The notes beneath the pieces were generated by a model, which saw only the letters and a program-made list of their open reading frames with translations, did no database searches and was not told the origin of the DNA. Shown here piece by piece: positions 53,272 to 62,004 of a stretch of DNA of 64,000 nucleotides. The position numbers and the translations under genes were made by a program. The first letter of the stretch is position 1; each line of letters opens with the position of its first letter. The DNA comes from Myxococcales bacterium (GTDB lineage Bacteria; Myxococcota_A; Polyangia; Haliangiales; Haliangiaceae), in the NCBI GenBank assembly GCA_016720595.1, contig JADKKI010000036.1, positions 53,403 to 117,402 of the forward strand, in the 5' to 3' direction.

Positions 53272-53958
53272 CTACGTCGCAGGCGGCTCGGCGCTGGTCG
53301 CGAGCAGGCGATCGATCGACAGCTCGATCCGGCTCTCGATCAAGGCGACCACGCGCTCGAGATCGGGGCCTCGGAGCTCGAAGCGCTCCGCGAGGATACG
53401 GCTGGTCTCGGTGCGCAGACGGCGTTTCGCCGCCTCGATCCACCTCGCGGCCGTCGCGCGATGCACGCCGTAGACCGCGCCGATGTGATCGATCGAATGC
53501 TGGCGAACCAGGTGCAGGCGCAGCAGCGTGTGCTCGCGAGGCGACAGCCGGCGCACCGCCTCCTCGAAGGCCGCCTTGAACTCGACGCGGTGGCGCGACT
53601 TGAGCTGGACGAGCTCCGGATCGTCGTCCGGAGACGACAGCTCCTCGAGCCAGTCCTCGGAGGTCGTCGTCTTCTTTCGCCGCAGCATCGTCAGCGCCTC
53701 GCGGACCGCGGCGACGCGCACGAGCCCGCCCAGCTTGCCCTGCCCCGCGTACTGGACGAGCCGCGCCGGTGCACCATCCTCGCCGACCAGCAGCCTGACG
53801 CGCAGGGTCTGCTCGATGTCGGCGATATCCGCGGCGTTGAGATTCATCGCGCGCAGCTGCGAGCGGACCGGGACCAGGTATCTGGTCTCGAACTCGCGGA
53901 TCGCTGCCGGGTCACCTGCCGCCACCGCGGCCGCGAGTGTGATCTCCGCGTCGTCCAT
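53272..53958 (-). CDS. RNA polymerase sigma factor of the myxobacterial 'gmx1' type
   Basis: 228 residues from ATG 53958. There is a region-2-like helical part (FETRYLVPVRSQLRAMNLNAADIADIEQTLRVRLLV), a variable middle (LGGLVRVAAVREALTMLRRKK) and a region-4 helix-turn-helix (LSPREHTLLRLHLVRQHSIDHIGAVYGVHRATAARWIEAAKRRL), followed by an unusual C-terminal extension of about 40 residues. I recognise the Sig-70_gmx1 pattern that pairs with kinases in myxobacteria. The start is set at 53958 because TAGGGT (53971-53966) lies 7 nt upstream. Divergent from the kinase gene, 47 bp apart. Confidence 0.8.
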   Translation of the reverse strand: MDDAEITLAAAVAAGDPAAIREFETRYLVPVRSQLRAMNLNAADIADIEQTLRVRLLVGEDGAPARLVQYAGQGKLGGLVRVAAVREALTMLRRKKTTTSEDWLEELSSPDDDPELVQLKSRHRVEFKAAFEEAVRRLSPREHTLLRLHLVRQHSIDHIGAVYGVHRATAARWIEAAKRRLRTETSRILAERFELRGPDLERVVALIESRIELSIDRLLATSAEPPAT

Positions 53959-54005
53959 GTCATGCACCCTACACCTGTCGACCCCATGGTAAGGAGTCCC
54001 GGCCG

Positions 54006-56525
54006 ATGACGTGCCTCGACGACCTGGACGTTCTCGACTACATCGACGAGGGTCTCGCCGCCGCGCGAATGGCCGAGGTCAGAGAGCACCTCGATGGCTG
54101 TGCGACCTGCCTGGGCCTCGTCGCGCAGCTCACCGGCACAGCGCGGCGACCCGCGATCGATGGGCTGACGTTCGGACGCACGATCTCGTCGGGGGGCATG
54201 GGCGTGGTCGTCGAGGCCTTCGACACCAAGCTCGAGCGCCGCATCGCGCTCAAGCTGCCACGCACGGATGACCCGCTCGCGCAGCGCCGGTTCGAGCGCG
54301 AGGTCAAGGTCACCGCACGGCTCCAGCATCCCGCGATCGTGCCGGTCTACGCGGCGGGGACGCTCGGCGATGGAGAGCCGTACTACGCGATGCGTCTCGT
54401 CGAGGGTGACTCGCTCGACGTGGCGATCGATCGCGCAGCCAGCCTGACGGAGCGGCTCGCGCTGGTCCGTGCGGTGACCACCGTCGCGGGCGCGATCGCC
54501 TATGCGCACTCGCAGGGCATCCTCCATCGCGACATCAAGCCGGCGAACGTGCTCGTCGGAAAGTTCGGCGAGGTCGTGGTGATCGACTGGGGTCTCGCCC
54601 ACATGGTCAACGAGGCCGACGAATCCGCCGAATCCGGGAGGCCTCTCGCCGCGGGCTCGCCGGGTCCGCTCGTGGCCGATCACGGCGCGCGTACGGTCGA
54701 CGGCGCGGTGGTCGGCACCCCGGCCTACATGGCTCCCGAGCAGGCCCGCGGCGAGCCGGTCGACGAGCGAGCCGATGTGTTCGCACTCGGAGCGCTGCTC
54801 TACCACGTGCTGCGAGGCGCCCCGCCGGCGCGCGGTCGGCAGGGCGATCTCGCCACCGAGGTCCCTGCCCTGCCTCGCGATCTCGTCGCGATCGTCGCCG
54901 AGGCCATGGCCCCCGATCCAGCGGACCGCTACCGCACCGCCGCCGAGCTCGTCGCCGATCTCGAGCGGTTCCAGGCCGGTCAGCTCGTCGCCGCGCACGA
55001 CTACTCCCTCGGCCAGCTCGTGGCTCGGTGGATCCGCCGACACCGCGCCGTGATCACAGTGTCGGCGCTCGCCCTGGTCGCCCTGATCTCCGTCGGTGCG
55101 GTGAGCGTGGCGCGGATCATCCGCGCCGAGCGTGTCGCAGACGACGAGCGCACACACGCGGTCGCGAGCCGCGGAGATGCCGAGGATCTACTGGACTTCC
55201 TGCTCGTCGATCTGCGCGACAAGCTCGTGCCGCTCGGCAAGCTCGAGCTGCTCGACACCGTCGCGCAGAAGGCCCGCGGATACTACGAGCGGCGCACCGA
55301 CAGCGTCGATCCTGCCGATCATCAGAACCGCGCGGTCGCGCTCCAGAACATCGGCGACGTCCTCGTGGATCGCGGCGATCTCGTCGATGCGTTGGGCGCC
55401 TACCGCTCGGCGAGCGTGATCCAGCAGACGCTGCTCGCCGTCATGCCCGGGCGCGAGGGGCTCTATCGCGCGCTTGGGGTCAGCTACGAGCGGATCGGCG
55501 AGGTGCTCGCGAAACAAGGCGATGACGTTGGTGCCCTCGCGAGCTATCGGGCCGGGTTTACCGTCTCCGCGTTCCTCGCCGCCGCTGCACCGGCAGACCT
55601 GGAGCGCCAGCGCGACCTCTCCATCAGTCACAAGTGGATCGGGGGGATCCTGCTCGCACAAGGCAACGTCGCCGCGGCGCTCGTCGAGTTTCGGGCGGCA
55701 CTCGCGATCGCGGAGAAGGTCGCCGGGGCCGACCCCACCAACGCCCGCGGGCAGCGCGGCGTCTCGGTCGGCCACTCACGGGTCGGCGATGCGCTGCTCC
55801 AGCAGCACGAGGTCGCCGCCGCCCTCGTCGAGTATCGGGCGAGCATGGCGATCGACGAGCGCCTCGCCGCGATGGACCCGACGAACGCCGTGGGGCAGCG
55901 CGACCTCTCGCTGAGCCACCAGCAGCTCGGCGACGTGCTGCGAGCACAAGGCGATGGGGACAAGGCGTTGATCGAGTACCGCGCCGCCCGGGCGATCAGC
56001 GAGCAGCTGATCGCCTCCGACCCCACCAACGCCACCTGGCTACGTGATGTCGAGACCAGCCGCAACCGGAGCGGTGAGGTCCTCGAGGCCCGCGCGGACC
56101 TGCCGGGTGCGCTCGCCGAGTTTCGGGCGGCGCTGATGATCGCCGAGAAGCTTGCCGCCACCGACCCGACGAACACCACGTGGCTGCGCGACCTCTCCGT
56201 CGGCCACGAGAAGGTCGCGGAGGTCCTCGTCGCGCAACGCAAGCCAGCGGAGGCACGTGCAGGCTACGAGGCGAGCCTCGCGATCGCCGAGAAGCTCGCC
56301 GCGGCGGACCCGGCAGATCTGGACCTGCAGCGGGACCTCATGGTGACCCACGTCTCGCTCGCCGAGACTCAGGCGGCCGCGAACGATCGCGCGAGTGCCA
56401 TCACGCACTATCGCGCCGCCGTCGCGATCGGAACGAAGCTCTCGCAGGTGACGCCGCCCCCACCGACGGCCCAGGCCGATCTGGCCGAGGTCCAGCGAGG
56501 TCTCGCGGCCTTGCTCCGGAACTGA
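54006..56525 (+). CDS. Zinc-binding anti-sigma-type/Ser-Thr kinase/TPR protein
   Basis: 839 residues. The N-terminus has the HxxxCxxC motif HLDGCATC of zinc-binding anti-sigma domains (about 29-36). Residues about 55-310 are a Hanks-type kinase: glycine loop ISSGGMGVVVEA, ALKLP lysine, catalytic HRDIKPANV, DWGLA in place of DFG, and APEQARGEP. A membrane helix (AVITVSALALVALISVGAV) is near 350. Residues about 410-835 are TPR repeats in the periplasm. AAGGAG lies 9 nt before the ATG. I infer that signals sensed outside release or modify the divergent sigma factor. Confidence 0.9.
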   Translation: MTCLDDLDVLDYIDEGLAAARMAEVREHLDGCATCLGLVAQLTGTARRPAIDGLTFGRTISSGGMGVVVEAFDTKLERRIALKLPRTDDPLAQRRFEREVKVTARLQHPAIVPVYAAGTLGDGEPYYAMRLVEGDSLDVAIDRAASLTERLALVRAVTTVAGAIAYAHSQGILHRDIKPANVLVGKFGEVVVIDWGLAHMVNEADESAESGRPLAAGSPGPLVADHGARTVDGAVVGTPAYMAPEQARGEPVDERADVFALGALLYHVLRGAPPARGRQGDLATEVPALPRDLVAIVAEAMAPDPADRYRTAAELVADLERFQAGQLVAAHDYSLGQLVARWIRRHRAVITVSALALVALISVGAVSVARIIRAERVADDERTHAVASRGDAEDLLDFLLVDLRDKLVPLGKLELLDTVAQKARGYYERRTDSVDPADHQNRAVALQNIGDVLVDRGDLVDALGAYRSASVIQQTLLAVMPGREGLYRALGVSYERIGEVLAKQGDDVGALASYRAGFTVSAFLAAAAPADLERQRDLSISHKWIGGILLAQGNVAAALVEFRAALAIAEKVAGADPTNARGQRGVSVGHSRVGDALLQQHEVAAALVEYRASMAIDERLAAMDPTNAVGQRDLSLSHQQLGDVLRAQGDGDKALIEYRAARAISEQLIASDPTNATWLRDVETSRNRSGEVLEARADLPGALAEFRAALMIAEKLAATDPTNTTWLRDLSVGHEKVAEVLVAQRKPAEARAGYEASLAIAEKLAAADPADLDLQRDLMVTHVSLAETQAAANDRASAITHYRAAVAIGTKLSQVTPPPPTAQADLAEVQRGLAALLRN

Positions 56526-56576
56526 CCCGCGACGCAGACGAGCGCTCCGTCGGCGCCACTGGGTTAACCTCGGTCC

Positions 56577-56825
56577 ATGTCGACGGTTCAGTGCACCGGG
56601 TGCAACAAGGCGACGACCGCAGACCAGCTGCGCGACGGCCTGTGCGGCCTCTGCGTCTTCGATCGCGACAAGGCCAAGTACTCCGCCGAGAACGCGGAGC
56701 TCGAAGCGGCGAGCCGCGTGCGCCAGCGCAAGGCGCATCTCGCGACCACGTTCTCGGTGCTCTTCGTCGTCCTCGGGATCGTCGGCTACATCGTGGCGAA
56801 GTACCTCCGCTACCGCCGGTACTGA
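56577..56825 (+). CDS. Zinc-ribbon small membrane protein
   Basis: 82 residues. The N-terminus has two CxxC pairs (QCTGCNKA, GLCGLC), a zinc ribbon. A short coiled-coil stretch (KYSAENAELEAASRVRQRK) and a membrane helix near 57-77 (TFSVLFVVLGIVGYIVAKYL) follow, with a basic tail. TAACCT lies 6 nt before the ATG. It is 51 bp after the kinase gene and probably has its own promoter. Confidence 0.75.
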   Translation: MSTVQCTGCNKATTADQLRDGLCGLCVFDRDKAKYSAENAELEAASRVRQRKAHLATTFSVLFVVLGIVGYIVAKYLRYRRY

Positions 56826-56859
56826 GTCGCATCCCCGCAACGAAGACCTTCGTCGACCA

Positions 56860-57150
56860 TCAGCCAAACCGCGCTGTCAGTTTGGGAAATCGCTTCTCGA
56901 GGCCGCCCCTGCCGGTCGGCTTGCCCCTCCGCCCGGGGCCCCACCCCCCCCCGGGGGCCCCGCCCCCCCCGGGGCCCCGGGGGGGGGCCCACTGGAAACC
57001 TTCGAAGGGGCGGTCGGGGGGCGTCCGAGCGCGACGAGCCCGGCCCGGAAGTCCCAGAACGTGTCGTCGGAACAGCCACCATGGATCACGTTGGCTGCGC
57101 CCCAGACGCTCCAATCGTAGGCACGCTGCATGGCGAGCAGAACGGCTTCC
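56860..57150 (-). pseudogene. DUF4240-family gene interrupted by G/C blocks
   Basis: The minus strand encodes LLAMQRAYDWSVWGAANVIHGGCSDDTFWDFRAGLVALGR (57131-57010), the DUF4240 core, and the family's closing segment LEKRFPKLTARFG ending in TGA at 56860, but between them (56930-57000) the sequence is almost only G and C and breaks the frame. The protein is of unknown function, often found near immunity/SMI1-type genes. Most simply the gene is intact in the genome and miscalled here. Confidence 0.65.
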
Positions 57151-57196
57151 TCGGCGGGCGGCCCCCGTCTCGGGGGGGGGGGGGTGCCGGCGCTGG
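56930..57196. other. G/C-only blocks (56930-57000 and 57168-57196)
   Basis: CGGGGCCCCACCCCCCCCCG, GGGGGCCCCGCC, C8, GGGGCCCCGGGGGGGGG, and further right CTCGGGGGGGGGGGGG interrupt two otherwise recognisable leftward genes. Same appearance as the block at 28.5 kb; sequencing or consensus failure is the most likely cause. Confidence 0.6.
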
Positions 57197-57537
57197 GGGC
57201 CGGGGCTTCTTCCGCCTTGCGCCACGCCGGACCCCCGGCAGGTCGTGCTCAGCGCGAGCGAGCACCGCAGGACACCCCACTGGCAGCATCACCAGATCAC
57301 ACGCCTTCACAACTTCTACGAGCAAGTCATAGATCTCGGCGCCATCCACGTGCGTCACCATGAACCCTGTCGCCAGGTTCTCCACACCGTAGATCTCGGC
57401 TGTCGACCAGCTGCTCGCAGGTTCCAACCGTGGGTGTTCTTAACGAGATACGGCGTCAATGCGACGCGAGCCAGCTTCACATCCACATCACGAGCGTCGC
57501 CATGGAGAAACCCTTGGACGAAGATGTCGAAGCTCAC
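57196..57537 (-). pseudogene. Hypothetical protein next to DUF4240, frameshifted
   Basis: GTG 57537 gives SFDIFVQGFLHGDARDVDVKLARVALTPYLVK; after a frame change near 57430 the protein continues AEIYGVENLATGFMVTHVDGAEIYDLLVEVVKACDLVMLPVGCPAVLARAEHDLPG, a pattern often seen in small proteins paired with DUF4240 or polymorphic-toxin immunity genes. The 3' end runs into a run of C. Function unknown. Confidence 0.55.
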
Positions 57538-57579
57538 GACGGAAGACTAACTCGGAGTAGAACGCGGCGAGGGAGAAGG

Positions 57580-57840
57580 TCAGCTCGGCTTCTTGCTGGA
57601 GATCTCGCCGAGCAGCTTCTTCAGCGCGGCACCCAGCGCCGAGACCTCAGCCGCCATCGCGGAGCCCGCCTTGTGGGCTCCCGCTTCGAACGACTTCTCT
57701 AGCTCGAGGAGCTTCGGCTGCAGCTTGTCCCATTGCTCCCGCCCTTCCATGCCGGCGAGGTGCAGCTCGAGCATGAGCTGATCCCTCACCCGGCGAACGT
57801 CATCCCACGTGGCGGTGTCGGTCTTCGCTTCTTCGGTCAT
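57580..57840 (-). CDS. Small helical protein
   Basis: 86 residues, nearly all alpha-helical: DDVRRVRDQLMLELHLAGMEGREQWDKLQPKLLELEKSFE, then an Ala-rich amphipathic helix ending KKLLGEISSKKPS. It has no signal, cysteines or enzyme motif. The plan resembles small coiled-coil proteins that precede stress or phasin-like genes, but no family is claimed. It stands alone between two leftward genes. Confidence 0.65.
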   Translation of the reverse strand: MTEEAKTDTATWDDVRRVRDQLMLELHLAGMEGREQWDKLQPKLLELEKSFEAGAHKAGSAMAAEVSALGAALKKLLGEISSKKPS

Positions 57841-57957
57841 GGCCCAAGTGTTCGGCGGCTTCGCAGAAGCGCAAGAGTGATGGACCCGTGAGATCTACCG
57901 CCTGACGCACCCTCGGATGGCGGACGGCGAGCGGAGGCCCCTCGGCGCGCGCGAAGC

Positions 57958-59082
57958 TCACCTTGTTGCGGAGAGGCGCTGCTGCAACGCCGCGGCGGTC
58001 ACGGCCGACTCGTTCGCCACCCGCTGCGTGACCGACACGTTGCGGCCGACGTACGCGAACATGTGCAGGTTCGTCACGGCGCGCACGTCGCGCCGGTAGT
58101 CGAGGCTGCGCTCGCTCTGGAACGCACCGGTCGTGATGAGGCCGTACTCCGTCGCGCCCACGTGACGCGCACCCTCGGCGAGGTGGCACGACACGCAATC
58201 GATGGACTCGGAGGTCTCCTTCGTCGGGTCCTGAAGCGTGATGGCGCGCGCGAAGCCGGTGCGGATCGTGTCGGTGACATCGGGCGGCCGAGTCTCGTCG
58301 ACCACCGCGACGACCGGAGAATCCAGCGCCGGTGATACGCCGGCAATGCCGCCGGCGAGGAGCGGATCGGTCTGCGTGCCGGTGACCTGTTGCTCGTCAG
58401 AGCCTGTCGTGGCGATCGCTTGCCGCACCAGGTCGGCGTCGACGCGCCCGAACAGGTAGAAGTCCCAGCGGTCGCGCGCGGGGATCTGGTGGTTGAACTC
58501 CGTGAACCGTTCGATCCGCGAGTCGCCGAGATGCTCGAGCACGAGCGCATGGAGCCCGCGTGCGAACTCGCCGTCGAGCCCCGTGGCGACGAGGATCGGT
58601 TGCGGACCGAGGGTGCTGCCATAGGCGATGCCGCCGCCGTGGGCCTTCTTGAGCGCGAGGATCTGCTCGAGGAACCGCACCAGCTCCGCCTCGGGCATGT
58701 CGTAGAACACGTGGATCGCCCCATCGGCGACGGTCAGCTCCCCGCCGGGGGCGAGCACCACGGGCTGAAAGATCGCGCGCACCTCGGGGTTGCACGCCTT
58801 GCGCGCCGAACACGGATCGAGCCGCAGGGCGAGCAGGCGCATGTCGCGATAGCTCGTACCGATATCCACCGGGCCGATCGCGGTCGGAAACCAGGCTTCC
58901 GGGAACAGCGGGCCGAACGCGCCTTGCTCGTCGGGTGCGATCAGCAGATCGAGCGAATCGGGAAGCGGATACAAGATCGACACGTCCGCCGCCTCGACCT
59001 CGAGATCGTAGTCGAGGCCCGGGTCGAGATTGTCCCCGCAGCCGGCGAGGCAGATCAGCGCCGGAAGCCACCTCCGCATCAT
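57958..59082 (-). CDS. Exported lipoprotein with a CxxCH heme-binding motif
   Basis: 374 residues from ATG 59082 (TACCCT 6 nt upstream). MRRWLPALICLAGCGDN is a lipoprotein signal. Residues about 290-296 contain DCVSCH, a c-type heme attachment motif, preceded by PTKETSESI, as in di-heme peroxidase-like or decayed cytochrome lipoproteins. The rest (LLIAPDEQGAFGPLFPEAWFP, LRLDPCSARKACNPEVRAIFQPV, YGSTLGPQPILVATGLDG) is a family of myxobacterial hypothetical exported proteins. A single heme and lipoprotein anchor suggest an electron-transfer or sensor role. Confidence 0.75.
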   Translation of the reverse strand: MMRRWLPALICLAGCGDNLDPGLDYDLEVEAADVSILYPLPDSLDLLIAPDEQGAFGPLFPEAWFPTAIGPVDIGTSYRDMRLLALRLDPCSARKACNPEVRAIFQPVVLAPGGELTVADGAIHVFYDMPEAELVRFLEQILALKKAHGGGIAYGSTLGPQPILVATGLDGEFARGLHALVLEHLGDSRIERFTEFNHQIPARDRWDFYLFGRVDADLVRQAIATTGSDEQQVTGTQTDPLLAGGIAGVSPALDSPVVAVVDETRPPDVTDTIRTGFARAITLQDPTKETSESIDCVSCHLAEGARHVGATEYGLITTGAFQSERSLDYRRDVRAVTNLHMFAYVGRNVSVTQRVANESAVTAAALQQRLSATR

Positions 59083-59230
59083 CCACACAGGGTACGGCCA
59101 GGACCCGAGCGCGGCGAGCGGTTTCGAGGCGCATGAAGATCAACGCAGATCGGACCTCCGGGGTTACGTCGGAGCTGCGAGGATCCCGAGGACTGTTTCG
59201 TGTGGTTGCAAACCTCTGCCTTCGCACCCG

Positions 59231-60940
59231 ATGATGTTCGCGAAGCGGAGCGGAGCGGAACGCGACATGGGCATCCTCGACGACGCTTCGTTCTACCAAC
59301 GTGCCGCCACGATCATCTCGGCCGTGCGTGGCAAGCCGAGCGAGACCCTGCTCCGGCGCGCAGCGCTCCTCGAGGAGTCGCCTTCGCCCGCCATGCTCGA
59401 GGACACCGCCGAGTGGCTCGCGATCATCGATCAGCTGGAGGAGGCGAGCTTCACGCCCCAGCAGCTGCTGCTCCTTGCGGCCCGCGGAACCCGTGAGTCG
59501 CTCGGCCGTCATCCGCCCGGAGGTGCGTTGCTCGCGAAGCTGTTCGAAGGCGCCGCCGGCCTCGAGGTCGCGCGCGCGATCTGCGAGGAACAGCTCGTCG
59601 CCAGGCGACCGACCTGGCAGGAGGAGTTCCGGGTCCATCAGCTCGGAAATGCTGCGCTCGCACGCCTCGCAGCGGCGAGGGCGATCGAGCCGCGGTTCGA
59701 ACCTGTGTTCCACTTGCACCCGACGGAGCCCACCCAGCTCCGCGCCATCGTCGCGTCGCTGCCGCCCGACCGGCGCGAGAGCTTCGTGGTCTCGCGCACG
59801 AAGCTTCCGACCGCCTCCAGCGTCGATCCAGGCGAACCCGCCGTGTTCTTTCTCGACAAGCTGCTGTGGCTCACGGATCTGGTTCCGAGCATCCGCTCGC
59901 GGCTCGAGGAGCTGCTCGCGGCCGCGAAGCGCCAGGGCCGGCACGCGATGCTCGCGGCCGAGGTGGCGGCCGGCCGGCCCCGTGTGATCGAGAAGCGGCC
60001 CACCGCGGCAGCGAGAGAGGCGCTCGCGTACTGGCTCGGTGACCGGGTGAAGAAGCAGCGCGGGGCCGAGATCGCGTCGATCGCAGCCGAAGCCTACGCA
60101 CGGAGCATCGCCGTCCCGACGCCCGAGCTCGCCACGATGGCTGCGTGGGCAGCCGCGAGCGATGCACGACGAGCCGAGATCGCGACGCTGGTCGCGAGCG
60201 CGCTTCGCTCGTACACGAAGCAGGCGTCGAAGGTGGTGAGCATCGCCGCGTTCGGAGCGGCGCCGATCGCGGTCATCACCTGCGGCAAGCGTCGGTTCTG
60301 CCTCGTGCCCGGTGGCAGCTTCGACATGGGCTTCTCGAAGAACGAGGAGGCCGCGGTGCGAACCGGCGGCAAGCGCATCCGTGGCGGGTCACCCCAGCGC
60401 TTGCTCGCGATGGTCGATCGCATGCGGCCGCTCGCGCCGATCACGGTTGGCCCGTTGCTCGCCGCGCAGGGGCCCGGGGAGGTCTGCCCGCCGGACGAAG
60501 CTGCCGATGCGCTCGAGAGCTCGAGGTTCCGCGTTCCTTCGGAAGCGGAGTGGGAGCACCTCGCGCGCGGTGGACGGGTGCATCAGCTCACGGCTCGCAG
60601 CAACGTCATCCCCAGCAGCGCGAAGATCTTCGCGGCTCAGCGCGCGCTAGGCGCCAAGGGGGCGAACCCGTTCGGCCTGTGGGGCTTTGGCTTCGAGCCC
60701 GAGGTGTGCGCGGACGCGTGGGCGGACACCCTCGACGACGTTCCCCGCGATGGAACACCTCGTCGCGGAGCGGGGGACCGCGTCGTGCGCGGCGGCGCGG
60801 CGCAGCGGTATCCGTGGCAGGGCAGCGATGAATGGCATCTCCTGGTAACCGCGTTCCGTCGACCGCACTCCGACGAGGATGTGCTCGCGTTGCGCTATGT
60901 CCTCGGCATCAAAGCGATCCTGCCGACCGGTTTTCGTTGA
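59231..60940 (+). CDS. Helical protein with C-terminal FGE/SUMF1-like domain
   Basis: 569 residues from ATG 59231 (ATG 59270 is also possible). The first 380 residues are an Ala/Arg-rich helical region (KPSETLLRRAALLEESPSPAMLEDTAEWLAIIDQ), probably HEAT-like. The last 190 residues show the formylglycine-generating-enzyme fold: FCLVPGGSFDMGF, VPSEAEWEHLARGG, NPFGLWGFGFEPEVCADAW and RVVRGGAAQRYPW. The two catalytic cysteines of true FGE are not conserved, so it is likely a binding (C-type lectin-like/DUF323) domain. Confidence 0.8.
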   Translation: MMFAKRSGAERDMGILDDASFYQRAATIISAVRGKPSETLLRRAALLEESPSPAMLEDTAEWLAIIDQLEEASFTPQQLLLLAARGTRESLGRHPPGGALLAKLFEGAAGLEVARAICEEQLVARRPTWQEEFRVHQLGNAALARLAAARAIEPRFEPVFHLHPTEPTQLRAIVASLPPDRRESFVVSRTKLPTASSVDPGEPAVFFLDKLLWLTDLVPSIRSRLEELLAAAKRQGRHAMLAAEVAAGRPRVIEKRPTAAAREALAYWLGDRVKKQRGAEIASIAAEAYARSIAVPTPELATMAAWAAASDARRAEIATLVASALRSYTKQASKVVSIAAFGAAPIAVITCGKRRFCLVPGGSFDMGFSKNEEAAVRTGGKRIRGGSPQRLLAMVDRMRPLAPITVGPLLAAQGPGEVCPPDEAADALESSRFRVPSEAEWEHLARGGRVHQLTARSNVIPSSAKIFAAQRALGAKGANPFGLWGFGFEPEVCADAWADTLDDVPRDGTPRRGAGDRVVRGGAAQRYPWQGSDEWHLLVTAFRRPHSDEDVLALRYVLGIKAILPTGFR

Positions 60941-60965
60941 CCGAGGCCAGGTGTGTGGCTACAAA
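60937..60965 (+). promoter_or_regulatory. Strong promoter with leaderless start for the next lipoprotein
   Basis: TTGACC (60937-60942, overlapping the upstream TGA), 17-nt spacer, TACAAA (60960-60965), then 7 nt to ATG 60973. Near consensus in both hexamers and spacing, so transcription should begin at or within 1-2 nt of the start codon. Confidence 0.75.
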
Positions 60966-60972
60966 CCGGCCC

Positions 60973-61416
60973 ATGACGAAGCTCCTGGTGGTCACGGTCG
61001 GTCTGGGTCTTGCGCTGGCGGCGTGTGCGTCTGACGAGGGCGGCGGAGGCGTCGGCAATGGTGGCGACACGCTCCCCAAGCGCGGTGAGATGGCGACTGA
61101 CCCGACGATCGTGTCGGCGACGGCGCGCTGCTCGTGCGGCGGCGAGGTGTGCTCCGGCGGAGATCCACAGAACGGCTACGTCAGCGTGCGCGTCGATGGC
61201 ACCGATCCGAAGGGTCAGGGGAACCTGGCGACCTGCGCCGGCACCCTCGCCGCGGTCAGCGATCAGGGCACCTATGGCGAAGGGAACGCCTGCTCCCTCT
61301 ACTTCAAGGTCGCGACGCCGTGCGCCGTGGGCAGCTCCGTGACGGTCGGACTGACCGTTGCGAACGACAGCGGTGGCGTGACCACTGCGTCGGTCAAGCT
61401 CGCCATCTCGCAGTAG
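60973..61416 (+). CDS. Small lipoprotein
   Basis: 147 residues: TKLLVVTVGLGLALAACASDEGGG is a lipoprotein signal. The mature part has two CSCGGEVCSG cysteines and later GTLAAVSD, NACSLYFKVATPCAVGSSVTVGLTVANDSGGVTTASVKLAIS, an Ig-like beta sandwich with two disulfides. Unknown family. Stands alone behind its own strong promoter. Confidence 0.75.
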   Translation: MTKLLVVTVGLGLALAACASDEGGGGVGNGGDTLPKRGEMATDPTIVSATARCSCGGEVCSGGDPQNGYVSVRVDGTDPKGQGNLATCAGTLAAVSDQGTYGEGNACSLYFKVATPCAVGSSVTVGLTVANDSGGVTTASVKLAISQ

Positions 61417-61504
61417 CCGCGCGGGCTGGCGAGGCCGCGCTCGCGTGAACGTCGCGTCCGTGCGACGAGGTGATGAGTTCACGAAAGCGCGGTAAGACAC
61501 CTCC

Positions 61505-61906
61505 ATGCCCGAGACCGTCCATCATCCGCTCGATGTGTTTGTAACGAGCAACCGCGAACGCATCATCGCGCTGTCCCGGACCCGGACGCGCGAGAGGGCA
61601 GTTCCATTCCCGACGGACATCGAGGTCGAGGAGGGTGTCCCACTGTTCGTCGAGCACCTGATCGAGACGCTCCGGGTGCCTCTGGTCGCGCATCGGCCGC
61701 AGCCGGAGCAGGTCACGGTAGGAGCCAAGGAGCTCGTCGAGCGGTTCACGATCTCGCAGGTCGTCTGTGGCTACGTCTGTATCTGCCAGGTCATTGCACA
61801 TCTCGCCGACGAGGCCATCGGCCCCAAGGAGTCCCTGCTCCTCGATGTGTGCCTCGACGACCTGATCTCGGAAGCGATCACCGCGCACGGCAGCGTCCGC
61901 GTGTGA
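61505..61906 (+). CDS. RsbR-like N-terminal-domain protein (helical sensor domain)
   Basis: 133 residues. The order of elements, DVFVTSNRERIIALSRTRTRER, VEEGVPLFVEHLIETLR and ELVERFTISQVVCGYVCICQVIAHLADEA ... SLLLDVCLDDLISEAITAHG, matches the helical N-terminal domain that precedes many myxobacterial and proteobacterial histidine kinases (RsbRD_N type). Here it is a stand-alone protein without kinase domain. TAAGAC lies 6 nt before the ATG. Role presumably in signalling by binding partner proteins. Confidence 0.7.
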   Translation: MPETVHHPLDVFVTSNRERIIALSRTRTRERAVPFPTDIEVEEGVPLFVEHLIETLRVPLVAHRPQPEQVTVGAKELVERFTISQVVCGYVCICQVIAHLADEAIGPKESLLLDVCLDDLISEAITAHGSVRV

Positions 61907-62004
61907 GCGTGTGAGCGTGCGAGCTAGCGAGCGCCCCGCCGGTCCCGGGTCCGGAGTTCCTCGAACCGGTAGCTGCCTCCACCCGAAGCGGCTACGATCA
62001 CGGC

